DNA of 5,878 nucleotides from Ilumatobacteraceae bacterium (GTDB lineage: Bacteria > Actinomycetota > Acidimicrobiia > Acidimicrobiales > Ilumatobacteraceae). Positions 1-5,878 of the stretch are shown here, piece by piece. How positions within the stretch are numbered: the stretch's first letter is position 1; each line of letters opens with the position of its first letter. Location of the stretch: positions 1 through 5,878 of the forward strand of contig JALRDI010000273.1 in assembly GCA_023257035.1 (NCBI GenBank), read 5' to 3'. Below the pieces are notes generated by a model, which ran no database searches, was not told where the DNA came from, and was given only the letters and a program-made list of their open reading frames with translations. Position numbers and translations under genes: made by a program.

Positions 1-1611
1 GTAGGACTCGAAGTTGCCCTCGAACCAGTACCAGTTCGCCGGGTCTTGCTCCGTGCCCTCGTAGGCCAGCATGTGCGTCGCCACCCGGTCCAGGAACCAC
101 CGGTCGTGGGAGATGACCACTGCGCATCCGGGGAATGATTCGAGTCCCGTCTCGAGGGCGCGCAAGGTGTCAACGTCGAGGTCGTTCGTCGGTTCGTCAA
201 GAAGCAACACGTTGCCGCCTGACTTAAGAAGTTTTGCGAGGTGAACGCGATTTCGTTCTCCTCCAGACAACTTCCCAACCGGCTTTTGCTGATCGGTGCC
301 TTTGAAGTTGAAACTTGCGACATAGGCGCGACCGTGAACTTCGCGATTGCCGACGATGACATGGTCGTCTCCGCCAGTGATTTCTTCGTAGACGGTTTTT
401 TCGGCATCGAGGTCGTCACGGTTCTGATCGACATAACTCATCTGCACTGTCGAACCAATGGTGATCTCGCCGCTGTCAGGAGACTCGAGGCCTGAGAGCA
501 TCCTGAACAATGTGGTCTTGCCGGCGCCGTTCGGGCCGATAATGCCCACGATGCCTGCAGGAGGAAGCGAGAACGAAAGGTCCTCGATGAGGAGTCGCTC
601 TCCGAACCCCTTCGTGAGACCATTGACTTCAATGACGGTGTCACCGAGACGCTGGCCCGGTGGGATTGCGATCTCGAGACGATTCGAGGTATCTCGGTCG
701 GCCTCAGCTTCTGCATGCAACTTCTCGTATGCCGCGAGACGGGCCTTACCCTTCGCCTGGCGGGCCTTCGGGGCCATCCGAACCCAATCAAGTTCGCGTT
801 CGAGGGTTCTCCTGCGGGCCTCGTTTGACTTCTCCTCCTGAGCGAGGCGGGCCTGCTTCTGCTCAAGCCAGCTCGAATAGTTGCCTTCAAACGGAATGCC
901 TCGCCCGCGATCAAGCTCGAGAATCCATTGAGCAACGTTGTCAAGGAAGTAGCGGTCGTGGGTAATGGCGACAACGGTGCCGCTGTAGTCCTGAAGGAAG
1001 CGCTCGAGCCAGTAGACACTCTCAGCATCGAGGTGGTTGGTGGGCTCATCGAGAAGTAACAGGTCAGGGCGGCTCAGCAACAGACGGCAAAGAGCGACCC
1101 GACGGCGCTCACCTCCTGAGAGCGTGGTGACGTCCGCATCATCAGGCGGGCAGCGAAGCGCATCCATTGCGATCTCAACATTTCGATCGAGGCTCCACGC
1201 GTCAGCAGCCGCGATCTTGTCCTCAAGCTCGGCCTGTTCTTTCCCGATCTTGTCGTAGTCGGCATCAGGGTCAGCCCACTTCGCCATCACGGCGTTGTAG
1301 CGATCGATGAGTGACTGGACTTCGGCAACTCCATCCATGACGTTGCCCCGGACATCTTTGTTGGGGTCGAGTTCAGGCTCTTGGGCGAGATAGCCAACGG
1401 TGAAACCGGGAGTCAGTCGGGCTTCCCCTGAATAGCCGTCATCGAGGCCCGCCATGATTCGCAGCAGGCTTGATTTACCTGAGCCGTTCGAACCAATGAC
1501 CCCAATTTTTGCCCCGGGATAGAACGACAGGGAGATGTTCTCGAGAACAGTCCGGTCGGGCGGATAGTGACGGGCAAGTTTGTAACAGGTGTAAATGAAC
1601 TCGTGAGCCAT
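1..1611 (-). CDS. ettA: Energy-dependent translational throttle protein EttA (ABC-F ATPase), 3' end cut by window edge
   Basis: This is a cytoplasmic ABC-F protein with no membrane segments. In the known family, EttA binds the ribosomal E site and gates entry into the elongation cycle according to the ATP/ADP ratio. The frame is open for 537 codons from ATG at 1611 to the window edge. E. coli EttA is 555 residues, so only about 20 are missing. Visible in order: Walker A GSNGSGKS (40-47), a short arm-like insertion (about 95-140), signature LSGGE (164-168), Walker B and D-loop LLDEPTNHLD (186-195), and H-loop H218. A basic linker follows at about 245-325 (the P-site tRNA interaction motif region of ABC-F proteins). 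The second ATPase has GPNGAGKT (359-366), LSGGE (448-452), LLDEPTNDLD (470-479) and H502. The IPPG-QRLG stretch (about 316-323) and the VDQNRD stretch (about 394-399) fit EttA better than Uup or other ABC-F types. The start is the first possible one, since an in-frame TAG lies five codons upstream. Codons 496-537 are almost entirely G/C-ending, unlike the rest of the gene. Confidence 0.96.
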   Translation of the reverse strand, partial: MAHEFIYTCYKLARHYPPDRTVLENISLSFYPGAKIGVIGSNGSGKSSLLRIMAGLDDGYSGEARLTPGFTVGYLAQEPELDPNKDVRGNVMDGVAEVQSLIDRYNAVMAKWADPDADYDKIGKEQAELEDKIAAADAWSLDRNVEIAMDALRCPPDDADVTTLSGGERRRVALCRLLLSRPDLLLLDEPTNHLDAESVYWLERFLQDYSGTVVAITHDRYFLDNVAQWILELDRGRGIPFEGNYSSWLEQKQARLAQEEKSNEARRRTLERELDWVRMAPKARQAKGKARLAAYEKLHAEAEADRDTSNRLEIAIPPGQRLGDTVIEVNGLTKGFGERLLIEDLSFSLPPAGIVGIIGPNGAGKTTLFRMLSGLESPDSGEITIGSTVQMSYVDQNRDDLDAEKTVYEEITGGDDHVIVGNREVHGRAYVASFNFKGTDQQKPVGKLSGGERNRVHLAKLLKSGGNVLLLDEPTNDLDVDTLRALETGLESFPGCAVVISHDRWFLDRVATHMLAYEGTEQDPANWYWFEGNFESY

Positions 1612-1620
1612 GCGTTGTCG

Positions 1621-1626
1621 AGGCTA
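1621..1626 (-). promoter_or_regulatory. Candidate -10 element (TAGCCT) for ettA
   Basis: Read on the minus strand, TAGCCT matches the actinobacterial TANNNT -10 pattern and ends nine bases before the ettA ATG. Transcription from it would give a leader of only a few bases or none. The nine bases between (CGACAACGC) contain no Shine-Dalgarno sequence. I found no convincing -35 box at 16-18 base spacing, so this is weaker than the promoter of the divergent gene. Confidence 0.3.
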
Positions 1627-1696
1627 ACGCCGACGATCTTGTCGGGGCTCGTCGCAGATCGAGAAACCATTTGGTGCCTTGTTCTCGCCGTGCCCC

Positions 1697-1725
1697 GTGA
1701 CAACGCGTGTGGGGAGTAATACGCT
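1697..1725 (+). promoter_or_regulatory. Candidate housekeeping promoter driving the oxygenase-kgd operon, probably leaderless
   Basis: GTGACA at 1697-1702 matches the TTGACA -35 consensus at five of six positions. After exactly 17 bases comes TACGCT at 1720-1725, which fits TANNNT. A start site about seven bases after the -10 falls on the A of the ATG at 1732, which would make the mRNA leaderless. The only purine-rich stretch, GGGGAG at 1711-1716, is 15 bases from the ATG, too far for a normal ribosome binding site, and it lies inside the promoter spacer. Leaderless mRNAs are common in Actinobacteria. The assignment itself is inference from spacing and consensus. Confidence 0.5.
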
Positions 1726-1731
1726 GTCGAG

Positions 1732-2586
1732 ATGACCCCAGATGTCATCGATTTCACGTCACCTGATGCCCCTGCCCGCTTTACCGAAAGTTTGAGAACA
1801 ACGGGATTCGCGGTGATCACGAATCATCCGTTGTCGTGGGAACTTGTGCAGAGTTTGTATGCCGAGTGGGACGAGTTCTTTGTGAGCGGTGCCGCTGATG
1901 CCTACACCGTCGGCCCCGACAACCAAGAGGGCTACTTCCCACCAAAGATCGCAGAGACAGCAAAAGGCCAAACGATCCGCGACCTGAAAGAGTTTTTTCA
2001 CGTCTATCCGTGGAGCGACAAGTACCCCACCGAGGTATCCGATGACGCAATGAAGTATCGCGATATTGCGACTGACGTTGCGTCGACACTTCTTCAGTGG
2101 GTCGACGCGAATATTCCCGACGAGGTTGCAGAGGGCCTTTCTCGTCCTGTTGCCGAGATGCTCACCGGCAATTCGCGGACGCTTCTTCGCATTCTTCGCT
2201 ATCCGCCGCTCGAAGGTGACGCACCTGAAGGTGCGGTGCGGGCGGCTGCACACGAAGACATCAATCTGCTCACCGTGCTTCCAGCGAGCAATGAAACTGG
2301 GCTTGAACTGTTAGGGACTGATGGCGAGTGGTACGCAGTTCCGTGCGATCCAGGTTCGATCGCAGTGAACTGCGGGGAGATGCTCGACCTCGCAACTAAT
2401 GGGTATCTGCCAGCAACGACGCATCGCGTGGTTAATCCAATCGGGGAAGCAGCGCAGCGCGCCCGAATGTCAATGCCGCTCTTTCTCGCGGCGGCCGACG
2501 ATGTAGTCATCACAAATGGCCGAACGGCTTCTGAACTCTTGGCCGAACGAATTGCAGAACTACGTAGCCAAGATCCTGCAGATTGA
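1732..2586 (+). CDS. Isopenicillin-N-synthase-like 2-oxoglutarate/Fe(II)-dependent oxygenase
   Basis: A 284-residue soluble protein of the isopenicillin N synthase-like group of non-haem iron oxygenases. Family members typically couple oxidation of a small substrate to conversion of 2-oxoglutarate and O2 into succinate and CO2. The N-terminal part (about 4-110) resembles the non-haem dioxygenase N domain, with GFAVITNHPL near residues 25-34 and a KEFFHVYPW stretch at 86-94. The catalytic jelly roll follows. The predicted iron ligands are H174 and D176 (HED motif) and H231 (in ATTHRVVNP). R245 and S247 form the RxS motif that usually binds the 2-oxoglutarate carboxylate. All catalytic positions are present, so it should be active. 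The true substrate cannot be read from sequence. Length is somewhat below the usual 300-350 residues. ATG 1732 is the first possible start, because an in-frame TAA lies at 1717-1719. It overlaps kgd by four bases and shares its promoter. Confidence 0.88.
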   Translation: MTPDVIDFTSPDAPARFTESLRTTGFAVITNHPLSWELVQSLYAEWDEFFVSGAADAYTVGPDNQEGYFPPKIAETAKGQTIRDLKEFFHVYPWSDKYPTEVSDDAMKYRDIATDVASTLLQWVDANIPDEVAEGLSRPVAEMLTGNSRTLLRILRYPPLEGDAPEGAVRAAAHEDINLLTVLPASNETGLELLGTDGEWYAVPCDPGSIAVNCGEMLDLATNGYLPATTHRVVNPIGEAAQRARMSMPLFLAAADDVVITNGRTASELLAERIAELRSQDPAD

Positions 2587-5500
2587 CTCCCGACCAGTAC
2601 GCTGGCGCTGTGCCTGAACCTGCAGCATTTGGAGCCAACTCATGGCTCGTCGAGGAAATGTACGAGCGCTTTTGCGCAGATGCCGACTCAGTTGGCGAAT
2701 CATGGAAAGAGTTCTTTTCTGATTACCGCCCGAATGGTCAATCGACCGCAACCACCGCCTCGGCGGCGACTGCTCCGCCAGTTACTCCGCCGCCGGCCTC
2801 GACGCCTTCGGTTCCTGCTCAACAATCAGTTTCGAGCACACCTGCCCCTCAACCCACTTCGTCATCAAATGGGGCTGCTGAAGAAATGGGCACTCCGATT
2901 CGCGGTGTTGCAGCCCGAATCGTTGAGAACATGGAAAACAGTCTCACCGTTCCAACGGCGACAAGTTTCCGAAATGTGCCGGCGAAGTTGCTGGAGGTCA
3001 ATCGCAAGGCGATCAACTCATATCGTGAGCGCACAGGCCAAGCGAAGGTCAGCTTCACCCACATCATCGCTTACGCCATTGTTCGGGCGATCTCAGACGC
3101 GGTTCCAAATATGCGCAACGGGTTTACCGAAGGCTCAGATGGCAAACCGCGCCTCGTCACCGGCACTTCCGTCAATATGGGACTTGCCGTTGACGTCGAC
3201 AAAGGTGACGGCACTCGCACGCTTCTCGTTCCGGTATTGAGAGAAGCCGACACGATGTCATTTGCTGGCTTCTTGGCCGCCTATGACGAGATCATTCGGA
3301 AGGTGCGAAATAACAAACTCACCGTCGATGACTTCCAAGGTGCGAACATCACCTTGACAAACCCCGGAACCATCGGGACGGTGCAATCGGTTCCTCGGCT
3401 GATGCCCGGCCAGGGCGTCATCGTCGGCGTTGGCAACATCGATTACCCAGCTGAGTTTGAAGGCGCCGATCGCTCAAATCTCTCGTCTCTTGGAATTTCG
3501 AAGGTCGTTACGGTTACAAGTACGTACGACCACCGTATTATTCAGGGTGCTGAGTCAGGGCTGTTCCTCAAGCGAGTTCATGAGCTTCTCCTCGGCGAGC
3601 ACAACTTCTACGTTGATATGTTCCACGCGCTCGAAATTCCGTATGAGGCGGTGGAGTGGAAGACTGACGCGAACCCGATCGACCGCGAAGAAGCGATGCT
3701 TGCGAAGCAGATGGCTGTCGCAAAACTCATCCGTGTCCATCGTGTGCGTGGTCACCTCATGGCCGACCTCGATCCGCTCAAGTGGCAAGAGCCGCGGACG
3801 CCGAAAGAACTTGACCCTTCAACCTACGGCCTCACAATCTGGGATCTCGACCGCGAGTTCCTGACCGACAATGTTGGCGGGAAGACCAAGATGCGCCTTG
3901 GTGATCTTCTCGGGGTATTGCGTGATGCCTACTGTCGCAAAATTGGCGTTGAGTACATGCACATTCAGAACACCGAAGAGCAAGAGTGGATGCAAGCCAG
4001 GCTCGAGGGTTCGCAAGTCGACTTCAACCAAGACGAAAAACTCCGAATACTCGAACGGTTGAATGCCGCTGAAGCGTTTGAACGATTCCTTGCCACCAAA
4101 TATGTCGGAACGAAGCGTTTTGGAATTGAGGGCGCAGAAAGTGCAATTCCAATTCTCGACACGATCCTGTCGAGTGCTGCGGAGTCAAACCTCGATGGGG
4201 CTGTCATTGGCATGGCGCACCGAGGTCGACTGAATGTGCTGTCAAACATCATGGGTAAGAGCCATGAAGCAATTTTCGCCGAATTCGAAGGACATGTTGA
4301 TCCCAGCACTGTCCAAGGGTCAGGGGACGTGAAATATCACCTTGGGGCAACTGGCAAGTACACCAGCCCGAGTGGTTCACAGATCGATATCGAACTTGCG
4401 GCAAACCCAAGTCACCTCGAAACGGTTAACCCGATCGTTATGGGAATTGCTCGGTCGCGTCAAGACCGAATTGACCCACCGTTGTCGTACTCGGTGCTTC
4501 CGTTGCTCGTTCACGGTGACGCTGCCTTTGCCGGTCAAGGAATTGTCGCCGAGTGTCTGGCAATGAGCGATATCAGTGGGTATCGGGTTGGTGGAACGAT
4601 CCACCTCATCATAAATAACCAGATCGGGTTCACGACCGCTCCACAATTTGCCCGGTCTTCGCTGTATTGCTCAGATGTTGCAAAGTCAATTCAGGTGCCG
4701 ATCTTCCATGTGAATGGTGATGACCCTGAAGCCTGCGCTCGTGTTGCTCAACTTGCTTGGGAGTATCGACAGACGTTCCGTAAAGACGTCGTCATCGACA
4801 TGGTCTGCTACCGGCGCCACGGTCACAACGAAGGTGATGACCCGAGCTACACGCAGCCGTTGATGTACAAAGCAATTGCTGAACGTCGCAGTGTTCGCAA
4901 GTTGTATGTGGAAACTCTTGTCACCCGTGGTGACATTGGTGTTGATGAGGCTGAGCAGGCGCTCACCGATTTCCAGTCAAAACTCCAGGTAGCGCTCGAC
5001 GCCACCCGTTCAAAGGCGACCGAGCCGTTCAAGGCGCCACCTCCACCGAAACCAATTGGTGTCCTGCCTCCAATTCCAACCGGTGTTGAGCGACCGGTTC
5101 TTGATCGTGTGTTCACACGCTTGACGGAGTACCCGGAGGGGTTCACCCCTCACCCCAAACTGGTGAAGCAGTTCGAGACTCGGCAGAAGATGTTCGACGA
5201 GTCAGGCGAAATCGATTGGGCGACGGGAGAGGCGCTCGCCATTGGTTCACTTTTGCTCGACGGCCATTCGGTTCGTCTCGCAGGGGAGGACTCGCGACGC
5301 GGAACATTCAGTCAACGCCATGCATCGCTCGTTGATTACGAGACAGGTGAACAGTGGGTTCCGCTCGACACCTTGACCGATGATGCGACCAAGTTCTGGG
5401 TATACGACTCGCTGTTGAGCGAGTACGCAGCGCTCGGTTACGAGTATGGCTATGCGCAAGCCAACCCGTCGGCGCTCGTCATGTGGGAAGCACAGTTCGG

Positions 5501-5633
5501 CGATTTTATCAACGGTGCGCAGATCGTGATCGACCAGTATCTCGTTGCTGCTGAAGACAAAGACTTAACACGCCTATCGAGGTCAATGTCATTATTGTTA
5601 GGTTCAGCTTTTTCATCTTTTTACTCCTTTTGA
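2583..5633 (+). CDS. kgd: Multifunctional 2-oxoglutarate dehydrogenase E1 / decarboxylase with fused E2-type domain (Kgd/OdhA/SucA), 3' end replaced by unrelated sequence
   Basis: ThDP- and Mg-dependent enzyme that decarboxylates 2-oxoglutarate at the TCA branch to succinyl-CoA or succinate semialdehyde. Residues 15-46 are the short conserved N-terminal segment of E1 (FGANSWLVEEMY). Residues 53-100 are a Pro/Ala/Ser/Thr-rich linker. About 104-340 is an E2-like acyltransferase domain with no lipoyl domain; its active motif reads DHRIIQG (H317, Q321), with Gln where ordinary E2 enzymes have Asp. About 365-993 is E1: GMAHRGRLN (543-551), GDVKYHLG (581-588), NPSHLE (608-613), the ThDP motif from HGDAAFAGQG (644-653) to NN (678-679), YRRHGHNEGDDPS (743-755), DSRRGTFSQRH (903-913) and E947. 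Homology stops at K993 (base 5561); residues 994-1016 come from foreign sequence. Full-length family members have about 1,230 residues, so about 230 are missing. The TTG start at 2583 overlaps the oxygenase stop codon and an in-frame TAG lies at 2565-2567. The alternative is GTG at 2610. In mycobacteria and corynebacteria the activity is controlled by the FHA protein GarA/OdhI. Confidence 0.93.
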   Translation: MTPDQYAGAVPEPAAFGANSWLVEEMYERFCADADSVGESWKEFFSDYRPNGQSTATTASAATAPPVTPPPASTPSVPAQQSVSSTPAPQPTSSSNGAAEEMGTPIRGVAARIVENMENSLTVPTATSFRNVPAKLLEVNRKAINSYRERTGQAKVSFTHIIAYAIVRAISDAVPNMRNGFTEGSDGKPRLVTGTSVNMGLAVDVDKGDGTRTLLVPVLREADTMSFAGFLAAYDEIIRKVRNNKLTVDDFQGANITLTNPGTIGTVQSVPRLMPGQGVIVGVGNIDYPAEFEGADRSNLSSLGISKVVTVTSTYDHRIIQGAESGLFLKRVHELLLGEHNFYVDMFHALEIPYEAVEWKTDANPIDREEAMLAKQMAVAKLIRVHRVRGHLMADLDPLKWQEPRTPKELDPSTYGLTIWDLDREFLTDNVGGKTKMRLGDLLGVLRDAYCRKIGVEYMHIQNTEEQEWMQARLEGSQVDFNQDEKLRILERLNAAEAFERFLATKYVGTKRFGIEGAESAIPILDTILSSAAESNLDGAVIGMAHRGRLNVLSNIMGKSHEAIFAEFEGHVDPSTVQGSGDVKYHLGATGKYTSPSGSQIDIELAANPSHLETVNPIVMGIARSRQDRIDPPLSYSVLPLLVHGDAAFAGQGIVAECLAMSDISGYRVGGTIHLIINNQIGFTTAPQFARSSLYCSDVAKSIQVPIFHVNGDDPEACARVAQLAWEYRQTFRKDVVIDMVCYRRHGHNEGDDPSYTQPLMYKAIAERRSVRKLYVETLVTRGDIGVDEAEQALTDFQSKLQVALDATRSKATEPFKAPPPPKPIGVLPPIPTGVERPVLDRVFTRLTEYPEGFTPHPKLVKQFETRQKMFDESGEIDWATGEALAIGSLLLDGHSVRLAGEDSRRGTFSQRHASLVDYETGEQWVPLDTLTDDATKFWVYDSLLSEYAALGYEYGYAQANPSALVMWEAQFGDFINGAQIVIDQYLVAAEDKDLTRLSRSMSLLLGSAFSSFYSF
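5509..5616 (-). pseudogene. 5' fragment of a secreted-protein gene; real coding only from 5616 to about 5562
   Basis: On the minus strand an ATG at 5616 opens MKKLNLTIMTLTSIGVLSL, a typical Sec signal peptide start: two lysines followed by a hydrophobic, Ser/Thr-rich core. The next codon crosses the junction into kgd antisense sequence and the frame stops 16 codons later, at about 5509. Only about 19 genuine residues remain, ending before the cleavage site, so the mature protein is unknown. The gene follows its upstream neighbour by 26 bases and has a good ribosome binding site, so the two probably formed an operon. Short length limits certainty. Confidence 0.6.
5624..5628 (-). promoter_or_regulatory. 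Shine-Dalgarno site AGGAG for the secreted-protein fragment
   Basis: AGGAG on the minus strand is followed by seven bases (TAAAAAG) and then the ATG at 5616. This is a near-ideal ribosome binding site. It contrasts with the two confidently actinobacterial genes at the divergent promoter, which have none, and so supports a different origin for this segment. Confidence 0.65.
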
Positions 5634-5642
5634 TATATCTCT

Positions 5643-5878
5643 TCAGTTCACCATCCAGTGCCAAGCTCTGCGTATTTCCTTCTTAAGCTTTGGTCTAGCA
5701 TTGGTGCTCGCTAGGGCAAATTGATTGATATTTTCGGAGTTGTCTAAAATGACACTCATGGATTGCTTGAAAGATGAACCATCAGGATAAACTAGATCTC
5801 TTCCGCCAAAGCTTAAGTCAAAAACTTCCGAAGCAACGCGGGCACGGTCAATCGATCCACCTTTGATAAAGTTTTGAG
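5643..5878 (-). CDS. C-terminal fragment of an unidentified protein (77 residues visible)
   Basis: An open minus-strand frame enters from the right edge and ends at the TGA at 5643-5645. The 77 visible residues include SFGGRDLVYPDGSSFKQ in the middle and a basic, tryptophan-containing end (KLKKEIRRAWHWMVN). They contain no obvious membrane segment, repeat or catalytic motif that I recognise. The frame has no internal stop, and a signal-peptide gene with a strong ribosome binding site begins 26 bases after it, so it is probably a real gene end. I cannot name a family. The composition is unlike the rest of the window. Confidence 0.55.
   Translation of the reverse strand, partial: QNFIKGGSIDRARVASEVFDLSFGGRDLVYPDGSSFKQSMSVILDNSENINQFALASTNARPKLKKEIRRAWHWMVN

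Larger units (their letters stand above)
5562..5878. other. Unrelated lower-GC segment joined to kgd (likely chimera)
   Basis: By hand count, GC falls from about 55% in the 100 bases before the junction to about 41% in bases 5581-5878. Kgd homology ends at the same point. Everything to the right reads as coding on the opposite strand, with a gene end and a gene start in ordinary operon spacing. No inverted repeats, transposase, tRNA or attachment site is visible at the joint. The segment is therefore best treated as DNA from a different genome or locus until shown otherwise. Confidence 0.8.

Noticed and set aside
438..1049. A 203-codon minus-strand open frame and several plus-strand frames over 240-1260.
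   Set aside because: They lie out of frame with, or antisense to, ettA, whose full set of ATPase motifs is clear; their arginine/serine-rich translations are typical of shadow frames.
1631..1676. Short inverted repeats (CGAC/GTCG near 1631-1644 and ACCA/TGGT near 1667-1676) as operators or a terminator.
   Set aside because: The stems are only four base pairs with no T-run, and are within chance expectation for a 120-base spacer.
1759..2253. A 164-codon minus-strand open frame opposite the oxygenase gene.
   Set aside because: It is antisense to a gene with intact catalytic motifs and has no recognisable protein features or start signals.
2610..2612. GTG at 2610 as the kgd start instead of TTG 2583.
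   Set aside because: It cannot be excluded, because homology starts near residue 15, but the TTG gives the tight overlap with the oxygenase stop and neither has a strong ribosome binding site; it was kept as an alternative.
2740..2882. The Pro/Ala/Ser/Thr-rich stretch as a tandem repeat or frameshifted region.
   Set aside because: It stays in frame between the N-terminal E1 segment and the E2 domain, where the family carries a flexible linker of variable sequence.
2629..3240. A 203-codon plus-strand open frame inside kgd.
   Set aside because: It is a +1 shadow of the Kgd linker and E2 domain; the arginine/proline-rich product reflects the repetitive linker codons.
5562..5633. Residues 994-1016 of the kgd reading frame as a novel C-terminal tail.
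   Set aside because: They are the antisense reading of a signal-peptide gene start and its ribosome binding site, read past the junction; no part resembles the family.

Overview
The window looks like metagenomic or draft-assembly sequence from a free-living actinobacterium of moderate GC. Hand counts give about 54-58% GC in two stretches of the main coding region. The strongest lineage clue is the large gene on the right. It encodes a 2-oxoglutarate dehydrogenase E1 with an E2-type acyltransferase domain fused in front (Kgd/OdhA architecture), which is characteristic of Actinobacteria. The moderate GC suggests Acidimicrobiia or a similar aquatic lineage, but this is inference.

Layout, left to right. 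(1) 1-1611, minus strand: ettA, an ABC-F translation factor, missing only about its last 20 residues at the window edge. (2) 1612-1731: a 120-base divergent intergenic region. Each gene start has an actinobacterial TANNNT -10 element just upstream and no convincing ribosome binding site, so both mRNAs may be leaderless or nearly so. (3) 1732-2586, plus strand: an isopenicillin-N-synthase-like 2-oxoglutarate/Fe(II) oxygenase. (4) 2583 onward, plus strand: kgd, starting at a TTG that overlaps the oxygenase stop codon by 4 bases. (5) About 5562-5878: unrelated sequence of about 41% GC. It holds the 3' end of one gene and the signal-peptide start of another, both on the minus strand. The kgd reading frame leaves family homology at residue 993, exactly where this segment begins, and about 230 C-terminal residues are lost.

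How the genes relate: the oxygenase and kgd appear to form one translationally coupled transcript, and both act on 2-oxoglutarate. Kgd would feed it into the TCA cycle as succinyl-CoA or succinate semialdehyde. The oxygenase would consume it as co-substrate, yielding succinate and CO2. The right-hand junction is most simply an assembly or cloning chimera, because the foreign gene is cut at the same point as kgd and no mobile-element ends are visible. A milder composition shift in the last ~125 bases of ettA raises the same question on the left. No RNA genes, CRISPR arrays, IS elements or terminators were found. Apart from the oxygenase-kgd coupling, I see no evidence of a new biological system here.
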